From NCBI RefSeq assembly GCF_009600985.1, contig NZ_VDFP01000017.1, forward strand, positions 1-55,943: DNA of 55,943 bases, written 5' to 3'. This DNA comes from Companilactobacillus halodurans. Its GTDB lineage: Bacteria > Bacillota > Bacilli > Lactobacillales > Lactobacillaceae. This document shows positions 45,976-55,285 of this stretch, piece by piece. The position numbers were made by a program, and so were the translations under genes. Below the pieces are notes generated by a model. That model saw only the letters and a list, made by a program, of their open reading frames with translations. It ran no database searches and had not been told where the DNA came from. The number at the start of each line of letters is the position of its first letter. The stretch's first letter is position 1.

Positions 45976-46140
45976 GCCGTCCTCCATAGCAAAGCAAATT
46001 TGGCTGGAACGATGTGGGCACGACTTTAAGCCTTTGCCAAGTTCAGGCAAAGTCTTAAAGCTCGGCCTTATTCTAAGCAATAAATTGCTAAGAATAATTT
46101 CACATCTGAGCCAATTTGCTTTGCTATTCCGGACTGGATA
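45976..46140 (-). repeat. Structured repeat element, copy A (three-way junction)
   Basis: A 165-bp element, read on the minus strand. An outer stem (45986-46005 with 46109-46127, extended by 46011-46016 with 46101-46106) encloses two hairpins (46068-46080/46085-46097 and 46023-46038/46046-46061). The same architecture and conserved junction bases occur in copy B on the plus strand. The paired bases differ while pairing is kept. No coding potential. It is followed on its own strand by a terminator hairpin. It could be a non-coding RNA, a leader element or a miniature mobile repeat. Confidence 0.75.
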
Positions 46141-46178
46141 GTAGTTTTATTTTTAATATCTTAGAGCAAAAAGCACCT

Positions 46179-46211
46179 ATCTAGATAGACGTTCTAGATA
46201 GACGTTTTTTG
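46179..46211. repeat. Tandem 13-bp repeat between elements A and B
   Basis: CTAGATAGACGTT occurs twice in direct tandem (46181-46193, 46194-46206), followed by a T-run. TATCTAGA and TCTAGATA also form a small hairpin, so the site could act as a terminator on the plus strand. Confidence 0.5.
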
Positions 46212-46246
46212 ATTTAGAATTGTTTGAAATAAATAATAAATAACGT

Positions 46247-46412
46247 TATCCAGTCGGGAGTGGCAGCTTTGTGGATGCTCAGTACTGAAATTCTACTTAG
46301 TGATTTATCGCTTAGTAGAAGACCAATCTTTAAGACAATTCCCGGTCTTGGAATTGGCTTAAAGTTGCGTCCAGTACGTTCCAGCATCCACAAAGCAGAA
46401 CGGACGACGACA
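46247..46412 (+). repeat. Structured repeat element, copy B (three-way junction)
   Basis: A 166-bp plus-strand counterpart of copy A. Outer stem 46266-46279 with 46383-46396 (14 bp, perfect); hairpin 46291-46303/46308-46320; two-part hairpin 46328-46334/46358-46364 and 46336-46342/46350-46356. Blocks shared with the reverse complement of A include TATCCAGTC, GCTCAG, TGAAATT, GATTTAT, CTTTAAGAC, GGCTTAAAG and CGTTCCAGC. It ends ~30 bp before the convergent helicase gene. A short reading frame across it is not protein-like. Confidence 0.75.
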
Positions 46413-46443
46413 TCCTACACGAACTTAAGAAAGAACCTGAATT

Positions 46444-48793
46444 TTACTTTTTAGTTTGTTTCTTTTTCTTAGGTAAATTCAATTCAAAAACTAAAGGATT
46501 AGAATCGGGAGCAATCCGAATATTCAACTCTTGCTGAGCTCGTGTCACACCAACATAAAGCAGTCTTCGTTCTTCTTCAACAATTGCTGAAAAATTCTCA
46601 ATTTCTTGGTACAAATTATGAAATATCTTGAACTCTTTATCCTTATTCAAGGTCTTATCCAAATTGATAGGATTAAAAGCATTATTGTTCGTGATATCTC
46701 GATAATCGTTGATATGGGCTGCCTTTAAAGCTTCTTCTAAAAACTTATAATGCTCCTTATAAACTAACTTCCATTTTTTAATATATTTATCCATTGCCAT
46801 TTCTGGTGGAAACCACATGTTTAAGGCTAAACTATGGCGGTCGACTTCTTTATCAGTCAAACCATAAAGATAAACATATTTGAATTCCAAACCTTTAGCT
46901 TGATGCAAGGATAAAAATTGAATCCGATGTTCTTGTTTTCCTTGTTTCATTCGATCAGACAGAATTTCTTTTTTATGCTCTTCATCGAAGAAAAAGTCAT
47001 CAATATTTTTATATTGACCTAATTCTTCTTCCAAATATTTTTTAATGTCATTGACTTCATTCTTAGACATGAAATTTTTTTCTTCCATGTAATCAAAATA
47101 TCTATCCGTCAACTTCGTAGCTGCTTTATATAAATCCTTAATCATCGTCTTTGACAACTTAGCAGCTTTTTGTTCATCATCTGTTTCCGAAATCTTAGTT
47201 TTAAAACGCTGAATACTATTGAAGTAAACTTTCACTCGTTCATCATGACGTTTATAAGGCGTATTAGTCGAAGCATTATAATCGTCGGCTGCTTTTAAAT
47301 ACTTGCTCAATTTATTGAACTTATCGTCAGCACTGCTTTCAACTTTTTCAGTATGATTCTTATACGATCTAAAGCCGATTCGGTTAGCTTGATTTGAAAA
47401 ATACTTGTATTTATCCTGCCACATAGCTTTCATCAACTCAGTTATAATTCGATAAACGATATTATTTTGAAGAATCGCACTGGCATTATTGATATCAGCG
47501 TAAATCTCTTGATTAGCCAACCAATCAGCCAAGAGCATTCTAGATGAATTATAGCGAACTAAAATAGCAATATCGTTATTATTGATTTTAGGATCGTTGA
47601 TTTGCTTAACTAAATGACGCAACATCTTTGAATCGCCACTGAAACCAGATTTTTTCGTACTATAAAGAATGAACTTACCTTTATCTTTTTTAGCGGCCAA
47701 CAAGTTTTTCTCAAGACGAACATGATTCTTCTTAATTAGAGGAATAACCTTTTGCAGAATCTTTTCACCCGTTCGATAGTTAGTTGAGAGATTATGTTTT
47801 TGAGCATTAGGCAAAAGTCGTTTGTAGTTGAGAATGTACTTGGGATTGCTGCCTCGAAACGAATAAATACTCTGGTCATCATCGCCAATAACGATTAGAT
47901 GTGCCAGCGTTTCTGGACTGAGCAATTTGGAAATTATCTCCCATTGCAAATTATCGATATCTTGAAACTCATCAATCACAGCAATCTTAAAACGGGACAT
48001 GATTCGTTGATAGTATTGCAAATACTCCGGCGTCTGCATACTTTCCAATAACAATAATTTCATATCGTTAAAATCGATATAACTGTTCTGACGTTTTAAA
48101 TCTTGATATTTATTGAGTACATCGACGTAATCTGAATAGAATTCATCGCCGTGACTTTGTCTGGAATACTTTGCCATCAATTTGATAGCTGTACTTAAAT
48201 TACCATCGGCGCTATCAGGCAAAACGCCATCGCTAGTCAATCCTTGGTTAATCAAATAATCGTTCAAATCAAACATTTCAGCTAACATTTCATCTTTGGT
48301 GATGATGTTACTAGGATGCTTGATTTGATCAGCTAAATCTCTGACAAAAAAACGATACGACGATAAAACTTTTGAGCTGCGATACTCGGGATTTTGCAGC
48401 AATAATTGATAAAACAGAGCGTGAAAAGTTGTAAATTTAGGCTTTCCGTTAGAAAAATTTAATCCTATGTCACTTAATTCTGAAACAAATTTAGCATATC
48501 TTTCACCCATATCAAGTTTTGACTTGTGAGAAAAAGTGATGCCTAAAATCTCATTTGGTTCAGCGTTGCCTTTGGCAATGGCAATTAAAGCCATCAAAAT
48601 AAAAATCGTCGTCTTACCTGAACCAGCACAGGCGTTAACAAGTAATGGTTTAGTAAAGTCATTATTTAAAATGGCAATCTGTTCTGCGGAGAACTTCATA
48701 TTAAGACCTGACTCCATCAGGTCGATTATTTTATTTGTTGATAATTCTTGGATATGTTTATCCCCCAATACTACTTTTGACATTATCTTGAAC
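46444..48793 (-). CDS. UvrD/Rep-family (superfamily 1A) DNA helicase
   Basis: About 783-791 aa. Helicase motifs: Q motif SAEQIAILNND, Walker A NACAGSGKTTIFI, motif II VIDEFQDIDNLQW, motif III VIGDDDQSIYSFRGSNP, motif V LSLHQAKGLEFKYVYLYGL, motif VI EERRLLYVGVTRAQQEL. It uses ATP to unwind DNA 3' to 5'. It is more divergent than PcrA and has a long charged insert (~490-600), so it is probably an accessory UvrD-like helicase. The start is uncertain: candidates are GTG 48819, overlapping the lysR gene, ATG 48795 (used approximately here) and ATG 48783. It ends at a basic KKKKQTKK tail. Confidence 0.85.
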
Positions 48794-48799
48794 ATATTT

Positions 48800-49651
48800 T
48801 CAGAACATGTTGTTAGCACTGGAATGTTGTCCTTTTAAGCGAATGAAACACAAACTATTGGCAATGTTAGTTGTCAATGGTACAAACGAGAACTCGTCAC
48901 TATTAAAATTTCTCGCTGTCTTTGCCATCATTACCGAAATACCCATATTATTTTGGACCATTTGCATGATTAAATCTACCCGCGTGCCTTCATAAGTGAT
49001 TTGTGGCTTGAAGCCGGCGTTTCGGCAAAGTTTTAACACTGGTTCATAAAGATTGGTCGTTGGACCAAGAATCAAAAAACGGTCATTTTTTAACTTCTGC
49101 AAGTCGATTTTTTCAGCTCCAGCATAAGGATGATTCTTTGGCAAAACGGCCACGAAGTCATCATCTTCCATTACGATTCGTTCCAAACTTTCGTCGTCAA
49201 AATCAAATGTCCGCGCAAAAATAATTTCACACTTACCGGCTTTTAAAGAGGTCAACAAGTTATAACTCTCCTCTTCTCGCAGTTGCATGTGAACTTCAGG
49301 ATGTTTTTGCAAAAATTGCGTTATCATATTAAAACTTTTATAACTGGGCATGGTTGGAATAGTGTGCATTTCAATCGTCAGGTTCTTTGCATCTTGAAAA
49401 TCATTCAAATTGACTAATAAATCGCTGTAATCTTGAATAACTTTTTTTGCGTAAGGCAAAACGATTTCACCTTGTTGCGTCAATTCAATTTTTCGATGAG
49501 CACGCTTGAATAATGATACGCCTAATTCTTTTTCCATGGCGAGGATTTGTTTAGAAATGTTACCTTGAGTCGTGAACAAATTTTCCGCTGTATCGGTGTA
49601 ATTGAGCGTGTGCGACAAATCAACGAAAATTTTTAGATTGTGTAAATCCAT
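48800..49651 (-). CDS. LysR-family transcriptional regulator
   Basis: 283 aa: winged HTH (YTDTAENLFTTQGNISKQILAMEKELG, FKRAHRKIELTQQG) and effector-binding domain (LTIEMHTIPTMPSYKSF onward). Adjacent to the helicase on one side and divergent from the DUF554 gene on the other, with ~115 bp between. Being the LysR gene nearest to the tannase locus, it is a candidate for its activator, although three kb separate them and the divergent gene may be the true target. Confidence 0.88.
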   Translation of the reverse strand: MDLHNLKIFVDLSHTLNYTDTAENLFTTQGNISKQILAMEKELGVSLFKRAHRKIELTQQGEIVLPYAKKVIQDYSDLLVNLNDFQDAKNLTIEMHTIPTMPSYKSFNMITQFLQKHPEVHMQLREEESYNLLTSLKAGKCEIIFARTFDFDDESLERIVMEDDDFVAVLPKNHPYAGAEKIDLQKLKNDRFLILGPTTNLYEPVLKLCRNAGFKPQITYEGTRVDLIMQMVQNNMGISVMMAKTARNFNSDEFSFVPLTTNIANSLCFIRLKGQHSSANNMF

Positions 49652-49765
49652 GCGTAATACTTCCTATTCCATTTTAGAATACTATATCATATTTTTTGAA
49701 TTGTTAAATCGGTCTACACAAATTAAAGTGGTATTTAGTTCTTATTTGAAAGGGGTATTACGATT

Positions 49766-50494
49766 ATGCCAACCGGCGTTATTATTAATGCAGCTTCCGT
49801 CTTATTCGGAGGTCTGCTCGGTGGCTTTATGGGTGACAAGCTTAGCGAACAATTCAAAAATGATATCACATTGATATTTGGTGTTTGTTCAATGGGTATG
49901 GGGATTTATTCCATCGCTCCTATGAAATACATGCCAGCCGTTATTTTTTCACTTGTTATTGGTACCGGAATTGGTCTTTGGATGCACTTAGGAAACTTGA
50001 TCAACAAGGGTGCTGAAGAGATGCAAAAGCCAATCTCAAAACTTTTCCCACATTCTGAATCAGGAATGACTCACGAAGATTTCGTTAACACTTTAGTCAC
50101 AGTTATCGTGCTCTTTTGTGCCAGTGGTACAGGTATTTACGGTACTTTGGATAATGGTATGACTGGGGATGCTTCAATTTTGATTTCTAAAACGATTTTA
50201 GACTTCTTCACTGCCGCTATCTTTGCTTGCAACTTGGGTTATGTTGTTTCCGTAATTGCTATTCCACAATTTATTTTCTTCTTTATCTTATTCTTATTAG
50301 CGCAATTCATTTTCCCACTAACAACGCCTAATATGATTCTTGACTTCAAAGCCTGCGGTGGTTTCTTAATGCTTGCAACCGGCTTTAGAATGGTCAAGCT
50401 CAAGATGTTCCCGATAGCCGATATGATACCAGCCATGATTTTGGTCATGCCACTAAGCTGGGTCTGGGCTAATTGGATTCTGCCATTACTATAA
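49766..50494 (+). CDS. DUF554-family membrane protein (YdfK/YqgA type)
   Basis: 242 aa with six or seven hydrophobic segments. TGVIINAASVLFGGLLGGFMG, MGMGIYSIAP, VIGTGIGLWMHLGN and the C-terminal PAMILVMPLSWVW fit the DUF554 pattern, a putative transporter of unknown substrate. SD AAAGGGG. Divergent from LysR, which may regulate it. Confidence 0.85.
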   Translation: MPTGVIINAASVLFGGLLGGFMGDKLSEQFKNDITLIFGVCSMGMGIYSIAPMKYMPAVIFSLVIGTGIGLWMHLGNLINKGAEEMQKPISKLFPHSESGMTHEDFVNTLVTVIVLFCASGTGIYGTLDNGMTGDASILISKTILDFFTAAIFACNLGYVVSVIAIPQFIFFFILFLLAQFIFPLTTPNMILDFKACGGFLMLATGFRMVKLKMFPIADMIPAMILVMPLSWVWANWILPLL

Positions 50495-50508
50495 TAGTAA
50501 TAATTATT

Positions 50509-50545
50509 AAGAATACTCGACAATTATGTCAGTATTCTTTTTTTA
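50509..50545 (+). terminator. Terminator after the DUF554 gene
   Basis: AAGAATACT-GAC pairs with GTC-AGTATTCTT around ATTAT, then a run of T. Confidence 0.8.
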
Positions 50546-50634
50546 TTTGCTTTATGTAACCGTTTAATTGCTGATTTATTTGATAACAGGTAAGATTTAA
50601 TTTGAGGGCACAAATTATTTGAGGAGGCAACCTT

Positions 50635-51432
50635 TTGAAAAAAATTAAATTAATTGCGACTGATATTGATGGAACATTATTTGATTCTAAACACCATTAT
50701 GATAAAAAACGTTTAAATAATTATTTAGATAAATTGCATCAGCAAAATGTTAAATTTGCCGTTGCTAGTGGCAATAACCGTGACCACTTGGAAAAAATTT
50801 TTACCGATTCACCAAAAATCGACCTCTTCATTGCAGAAAATGGTTCACAAATTTATTCAAAAGAAAAAACGCTTTATGAAAAAACTATGCCTAAAGAAAT
50901 TATTAACAGTTTAATCACAAGCTTACCTAAAAATCTTGATTTAAAGGCAATTTCTCTTTCTGGTAAAAAAGCCAGCTATGCAGAAACTAGTGTGGGACTT
51001 CCTTTGTACCATATTAATAATCTAGTTTGCGTCGATGATTTATCTAAAGTTCAAGACGATATTTTCAAAATTAATATTCAGCTAAATCATACTGATCTCG
51101 ATGACGCAACTAAATTCTTGAACGACCATTATCAAGATACTATTTATGCTGCCGTCAGTGGTTTTGGTACGATTGATATCATGAGTCCACATATCAATAA
51201 AGCTATCGGTCTGAAACATCTTTGTGAGTTAGAAAATATTTCTTTAGACAATGTATTAGCTTTTGGCGATAATACTAATGATTTAGAAATGATTAAAGAA
51301 TCAGGAATTGGTGTGGCTATGAAAAATGCCAAAGACTCTGTTAAAGAAGCCGCTGACAGAATCTCTCATGATGACAATGAGCATGATGGAGTCCTCAGTG
51401 AAATTGCTGAAATCTTTGATTTTGCTGATTAA
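50635..51432 (+). CDS. HAD-superfamily Cof-type phosphatase
   Basis: 265 aa. Motif I LIATDIDGTLFDSKH, motif II FAVASGNNR, cap domain with FIAENGSQIYS, and motif IV LAFGDNTNDLEMIKESGIGVAMKNA. A sugar-phosphate or flavin-phosphate phosphatase of broad specificity. Starts with TTG seven bases after GGAGG. Distinct from the HAD gene at 32019, with different motif II and length. Confidence 0.88.
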   Translation: MKKIKLIATDIDGTLFDSKHHYDKKRLNNYLDKLHQQNVKFAVASGNNRDHLEKIFTDSPKIDLFIAENGSQIYSKEKTLYEKTMPKEIINSLITSLPKNLDLKAISLSGKKASYAETSVGLPLYHINNLVCVDDLSKVQDDIFKINIQLNHTDLDDATKFLNDHYQDTIYAAVSGFGTIDIMSPHINKAIGLKHLCELENISLDNVLAFGDNTNDLEMIKESGIGVAMKNAKDSVKEAADRISHDDNEHDGVLSEIAEIFDFAD

Positions 51433-51498
51433 TTCTTGACTTGAAGTTAACTTTAGGGATTAAGCTTAAGATAAAATTTGATTGGAAAGGATTATTTT

Positions 51499-52503
51499 AT
51501 GAATAAGGAAAATAAAATCGTTGTCCTTGGAATCACAGGATATATGGGCAGTTGGTTAGCTAAAGACTTATCTGATGCCGGCTACAAGAACATTTTTGGT
51601 AGTTTTACCAACTCTAAAAAAGCTGCTGCCTTAAAAGATGTTTTACCTGATTTAAATTTAGTTGATATCGATGTCCTCAGTGATAATGATAAACTAACGG
51701 AAATTATGCAAGATGCTAAATGGGTCTTTAACGATACCGCCGCATTCACAGGTAAGGAAAAAACAACTACTGACTATATCGTCACTAAAACAATGATGGC
51801 AAATAATGTCATGCAAACTATCAAACAAGCTGGAACAGTTGAAAAAATCGTTCATCTTGGTTCAGTTGGCGCGATTGGCAGCGGTCATATGAATCCGGAA
51901 ATCACTGAATATGATGAAAGTGATTATTCTGCTATCGATCCGGATAATATTTGGGGCGTAATGAAATTGGCTGAAGAGAGAACTGTTACTCAATGGTGTG
52001 AAAACCTGGGAATTAATTACGTTATCGTCCACCCTACCAATGTTATCGGGCCATCATTTTTAGCTTGGAACCATGATATGATTCCCGCTTATTTGAAAAA
52101 CGGCAATCCGATGATTGACTCACAAATGGACAGTGTCGATGTTCGCGATATCGCAAAACTGGAGTTAACTTTAATGGGAAATCCTGATATTAATAATATT
52201 AGAATTCTCGGCAAAGGATTTACGATGATGCTCAGCCAATTGGTCCAAATTGTTAAAGAACATTTAGATGACCAACAAATCAAAGCACTTTTTGGCAAGA
52301 TGACACCAATCATTGATGCTCAAACTGCCCTTGATGTTTTAGATAATGCTAAAGATAGCAATTACTATAAGGAAAATGTTAACAAAATCAACAATACTCT
52401 TGATATGCATACAAAATATCCCGATGCTTATCAGTATCAATACACTGATGCTAAGGAAACTGTCATTGCTGCTTTGGATAAGATGCTAAATGATTTGAAG
52501 TAA
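51499..52503 (+). CDS. Extended SDR (dihydroflavonol-reductase-like) with altered catalytic residue
   Basis: 334 aa from ATG 51499 (SD GGAAAGG). NAD(P)-binding Rossmann motif GITGYMGSWLAKDL. HLGSVGAIGSG provides the active-site Ser122, but the YxxxK motif reads WGVMK (Trp152, Lys156), so the catalytic tyrosine is replaced by tryptophan. VIVHPTNVIGPSF is typical of the DFR/cinnamoyl-CoA reductase-like branch. Substrate unknown. Possibly inactive or using another residue. Confidence 0.8.
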   Translation: MNKENKIVVLGITGYMGSWLAKDLSDAGYKNIFGSFTNSKKAAALKDVLPDLNLVDIDVLSDNDKLTEIMQDAKWVFNDTAAFTGKEKTTTDYIVTKTMMANNVMQTIKQAGTVEKIVHLGSVGAIGSGHMNPEITEYDESDYSAIDPDNIWGVMKLAEERTVTQWCENLGINYVIVHPTNVIGPSFLAWNHDMIPAYLKNGNPMIDSQMDSVDVRDIAKLELTLMGNPDINNIRILGKGFTMMLSQLVQIVKEHLDDQQIKALFGKMTPIIDAQTALDVLDNAKDSNYYKENVNKINNTLDMHTKYPDAYQYQYTDAKETVIAALDKMLNDLK

Positions 52504-52520
52504 TATTTAACCTATAAAAA

Positions 52521-52555
52521 AAATCACATTTAATTCTTATAATTAAATGTGATTT
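52521..52555. terminator. Bidirectional terminator
   Basis: 15-bp perfect stem AAATCACATTTAATT and complement with flanking A- and T-runs, between convergent SDR and TauE/SafE genes. Confidence 0.9.
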
Positions 52556-52656
52556 TTTAAGAAATACTATATGTAAGCAGATTCTTCAATAAAAAAATTT
52601 TCAATAGGATTAAATTTTTGAATTTCTAATTAATTTAATTTTTATCTAAAGTTTAT

Positions 52657-53448
52657 CTAAAGTTTATTTAAAATTGTAACTCCATTATAAAAATTCAATC
52701 CTATGACAAATATAACTACAATTTTGTATAAAATTAGGACAAATTTATTTGAGACTTTGTTACTAATAGTTGATCCTAAATATCCTCCCAATACCGCAGC
52801 AATTAAAATAAACGGTAATAGTTTTAAATCAATTGGAAGCTTTGTTAAAGATGTAGTAAGCGATACTAATTTCATAAATTGTGAGAAAAAAATAGATGCG
52901 ATGGAATAAATTGCTGCTCTTTTTGCGCCAAAATTAAATATGAAAATTAATAGAGCAACATTAATTGGCCCCCCACCTATTCCTAAAAAAGTTGATGATG
53001 TACCTAAAAAAACACCACTTAATAAAAATAATACATTCTTCTTTTTATTCGAAAATTTCCAGCCACTACTTTTTGTATAAATTAGAGCTAAAATCAAGCT
53101 AATAATCACTATAATTATTTGTACTAAATTCAATATATTATCACTTTTCAAAAGTGTTTTTAAATACATAAAAATCCAATCACCAAATTTACCTCCAATC
53201 AAAGACCCCATTGATAAATATAATATTTCCCACCAATTTATTTCAATGTCTTTTTTTGCATTCTTAAATGTTGATACAATTGACATAATAAAAACAGCAA
53301 AACTAGAATAAAAATTGATTGCAATTAAAGGATCACCACTAAATGCATCCAATACTGGTTTTATAATCACTCCACCACCCATTCCAGATATAGCACCGAT
53401 GGTATTGGAAAATACAATTATTAATATATATAAAACTGTTTTATTCAT
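52657..53448 (-). CDS. TauE/SafE (TSUP) family sulfite/anion exporter
   Basis: 263-aa membrane protein with eight predicted helices in two repeats: N-terminal IGAISGMGGGVIIKPVLDA and C-terminal LGTSSTFLGIGGGPINVALL are the duplicated TSUP motifs. Members move sulfite, sulfoacetate or related anions. ATG 53448 has GGAG seven bases upstream. It follows murQ after an intrinsic terminator, so only part of the murQ transcript reaches it. The stop lies in an 11-bp tandem repeat (TATCTAAAGTT). Confidence 0.85.
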   Translation of the reverse strand: MNKTVLYILIIVFSNTIGAISGMGGGVIIKPVLDAFSGDPLIAINFYSSFAVFIMSIVSTFKNAKKDIEINWWEILYLSMGSLIGGKFGDWIFMYLKTLLKSDNILNLVQIIIVIISLILALIYTKSSGWKFSNKKKNVLFLLSGVFLGTSSTFLGIGGGPINVALLIFIFNFGAKRAAIYSIASIFFSQFMKLVSLTTSLTKLPIDLKLLPFILIAAVLGGYLGSTISNKVSNKFVLILYKIVVIFVIGLNFYNGVTILNKL

Positions 53449-53468
53449 ATCATCACTCCAAAAAAAAT

Positions 53469-53498
53469 ACGCCCACACCGTAATTAGGGTAAGAGCGC
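53469..53498 (-). terminator. Terminator between murQ and the TSUP gene
   Basis: On the minus strand GCGCTCTTACCC pairs with CGGTGTGGGCGT (several G-U pairs) around TAATTA, followed by ATTTTTTTT. It lies right before the SD of the next gene. Confidence 0.7.
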
Positions 53499-53514
53499 TT
53501 TTTTATTTATCAAA

Positions 53515-54420
53515 TCATTTTATCCCTACAATTCTGTGAATATTTCGCTTATTTTTAATAAACTTTTTTTGGGCATCATCATATGAAAGGCCTAATTTCT
53601 TCATAATAAGACCAATGGCAATATTGCCATGTGAATCTTCAAAAATCTGCTTTGCTTCTTTACTTGTTACCTTTAAGATTTGTTCAATTATTCCGATAGA
53701 CCTTGAAACTAACTTTTCATTTGTTGGTTGTACATTAATCATCAAATTTTCATATACATATCCACTTTTTATCATGATTCCTGTGGAAAGAATATTAAGT
53801 ATCATTTTTTGTGCCGATCCTGATTTCATTCTCGTAGAGCCAGTGATGACCTCGGGGCCAACTAAAGGTGCAATAGCTATGTCACTTTCTTTTGACATTG
53901 GACTTTCTGAATTGCAAATAACTGCTATTGTTAAAGATCCAACACGTTCACCATATTTAATTGCTGCAAGCGCATACGGAGTACGTCCACTTGCAGAAAG
54001 ACTAATCAAAACATCATTTTTAGATAGTCCAACATTACTCAAATCTTCAATTGCTAATTTTTCTGAATCTTCTGCACCTTCTACAGCTTCAAACATCGCC
54101 TTCTTACCACCAGCAAGAATTCCAAAAGCTCTAGTAGGTGGAACACCATAAGTTGGTGTTAATTCAATTGCATCTAATGCACCTAATCTGCCTGATGTTC
54201 CAGCACCAATATAAATTAACCTTCCACCCTTGCTAAATTTATCTGAGGCTTCTTCAATGGCCTTGCCTATTGAATCTGTTACTTTACTTATGGATTCAGC
54301 TACATTAAAATCTTCAGAGTTAATAAGTTTAGCTACTTCATAACCATCCATACTACCAATATTTATTGTATTAGAATTTCGCGATTCAGTCTTTAACTTT
54401 GAAACACTTTCTAAATCCAT
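53515..54420 (-). CDS. murQ: N-acetylmuramic acid 6-phosphate etherase
   Basis: 301 aa from ATG 54420 (SD AGGAG). Cleaves the lactyl ether of MurNAc-6-phosphate to GlcNAc-6-phosphate and D-lactate. SIS domain with IYIGAGTSGRLGALDAIELTPTYGVPP (catalytic region), SASGRTPYALAAI, and GPEVITGSTRMKSGSAQKMILN; C-terminal UBA-like segment. It follows an RpiR regulator and a mannose-family EIIB, so MurNAc or a muropeptide-derived sugar is probably imported by that PTS. Confidence 0.95.
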   Translation of the reverse strand: MDLESVSKLKTESRNSNTINIGSMDGYEVAKLINSEDFNVAESISKVTDSIGKAIEEASDKFSKGGRLIYIGAGTSGRLGALDAIELTPTYGVPPTRAFGILAGGKKAMFEAVEGAEDSEKLAIEDLSNVGLSKNDVLISLSASGRTPYALAAIKYGERVGSLTIAVICNSESPMSKESDIAIAPLVGPEVITGSTRMKSGSAQKMILNILSTGIMIKSGYVYENLMINVQPTNEKLVSRSIGIIEQILKVTSKEAKQIFEDSHGNIAIGLIMKKLGLSYDDAQKKFIKNKRNIHRIVGIK

Positions 54421-54430
54421 ATTTATTCTC

Positions 54431-55270
54431 CTAATCATCTTTCAATTTACTTATCAAATGATTCGTTCGTATTGCCGATTCTTTCATTTTGCCATATCTC
54501 TTTTGCATAACGCTGATAAAAAGTAGATCCGTTACATACATGGTAGAAAGCTTAGATGCTATGGCTGCTACACGAACTGTTCTTTCATTATCAGGTACAA
54601 GTAAACATACATTGCTGTATTTAATAAGCGGTGTTTCTTCATCTCTAGTAATAGATATTACTGGAATATTATGTTTTTTTGCGTACTCAGCACCAACATT
54701 AACTTCTTTTGTCTTACCAGAATATGATATTGCTAAAACTACATCATTTTCATTAGCATTTGTCAGAAATTCTAAGCTCATATGTGCATCAGTTTCATAA
54801 TAGGTGGAGATACCGTAGCGATTAAATTTATGATAAAGATCATAAGCAATTAACCCAGAAGTACCAACTCCTAAAATGTGAATATTGTTTGCTTTATTGA
54901 GTAAGTTGACTGCGCTATCTAAATATTTATCTTTAACTAATGCATATGATTTCTGAACAGTTGACGCGTAAACCTGTTCCAATTTTTCCGACATTATTTT
55001 TGTTGTATCATTTTTCTCAATAACAGTTTCAACAGGAGCCTTTCCAGAAGATAGTTGACTGGCTATTTTAATCTTTAATTCTGAAAAGCTTTCTAATCCT
55101 AATTGTTGTGCAAAGCGAACTGCTGTTGCAGAAGAAACACCGCTTTTCTTTGCTAACTCTTTTGAAGTCAGATTAATAACACTTTTGGGATTTTTAAGAA
55201 TAAAATCTGCAACTAACTTTTGTTGTTTACTTAATAATCTATATCTTTCTTCTATCGTTTCTAGTATCAC
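54431..55270 (-). CDS. RpiR/MurR-family transcriptional regulator
   Basis: About 279 aa. N-terminal HTH (~1-75; TSKELAKKSGVSSATAVRFAQQLG) and C-terminal SIS domain (~125-255; IHILGVGTSGLIAYDL, ISYSGKTKEV) that senses a phosphosugar, presumably MurNAc-6-phosphate. GTG 55270 gives the family-typical N-terminus and has GGTGG five bases upstream; GTG 55279 is the alternative. Six to fifteen bases from the EIIB stop and ten from murQ. Confidence 0.9.
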   Translation of the reverse strand: MILETIEERYRLLSKQQKLVADFILKNPKSVINLTSKELAKKSGVSSATAVRFAQQLGLESFSELKIKIASQLSSGKAPVETVIEKNDTTKIMSEKLEQVYASTVQKSYALVKDKYLDSAVNLLNKANNIHILGVGTSGLIAYDLYHKFNRYGISTYYETDAHMSLEFLTNANENDVVLAISYSGKTKEVNVGAEYAKKHNIPVISITRDEETPLIKYSNVCLLVPDNERTVRVAAIASKLSTMYVTDLLFISVMQKRYGKMKESAIRTNHLISKLKDD

Positions 55271-55285
55271 ATAAACCACCGCCTA

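Noticed and set aside
45976..46412. tRNA or tmRNA
   Set aside because: Although cloverleaf-like, the elements lack the T-loop GTTCGA motif, an anticodon arm of proper size and an acceptor end.
46260..46454. 64-codon plus-strand reading frame
   Set aside because: It lies across structured element B, has no ribosome site or protein-like composition, and the same region in element A has no matching frame.
52630..52672. 11-bp tandem repeat at the TSUP gene end as a functional repeat
   Set aside because: Only about two and a half copies of an AT-rich unit at a stop codon; likely replication slippage.
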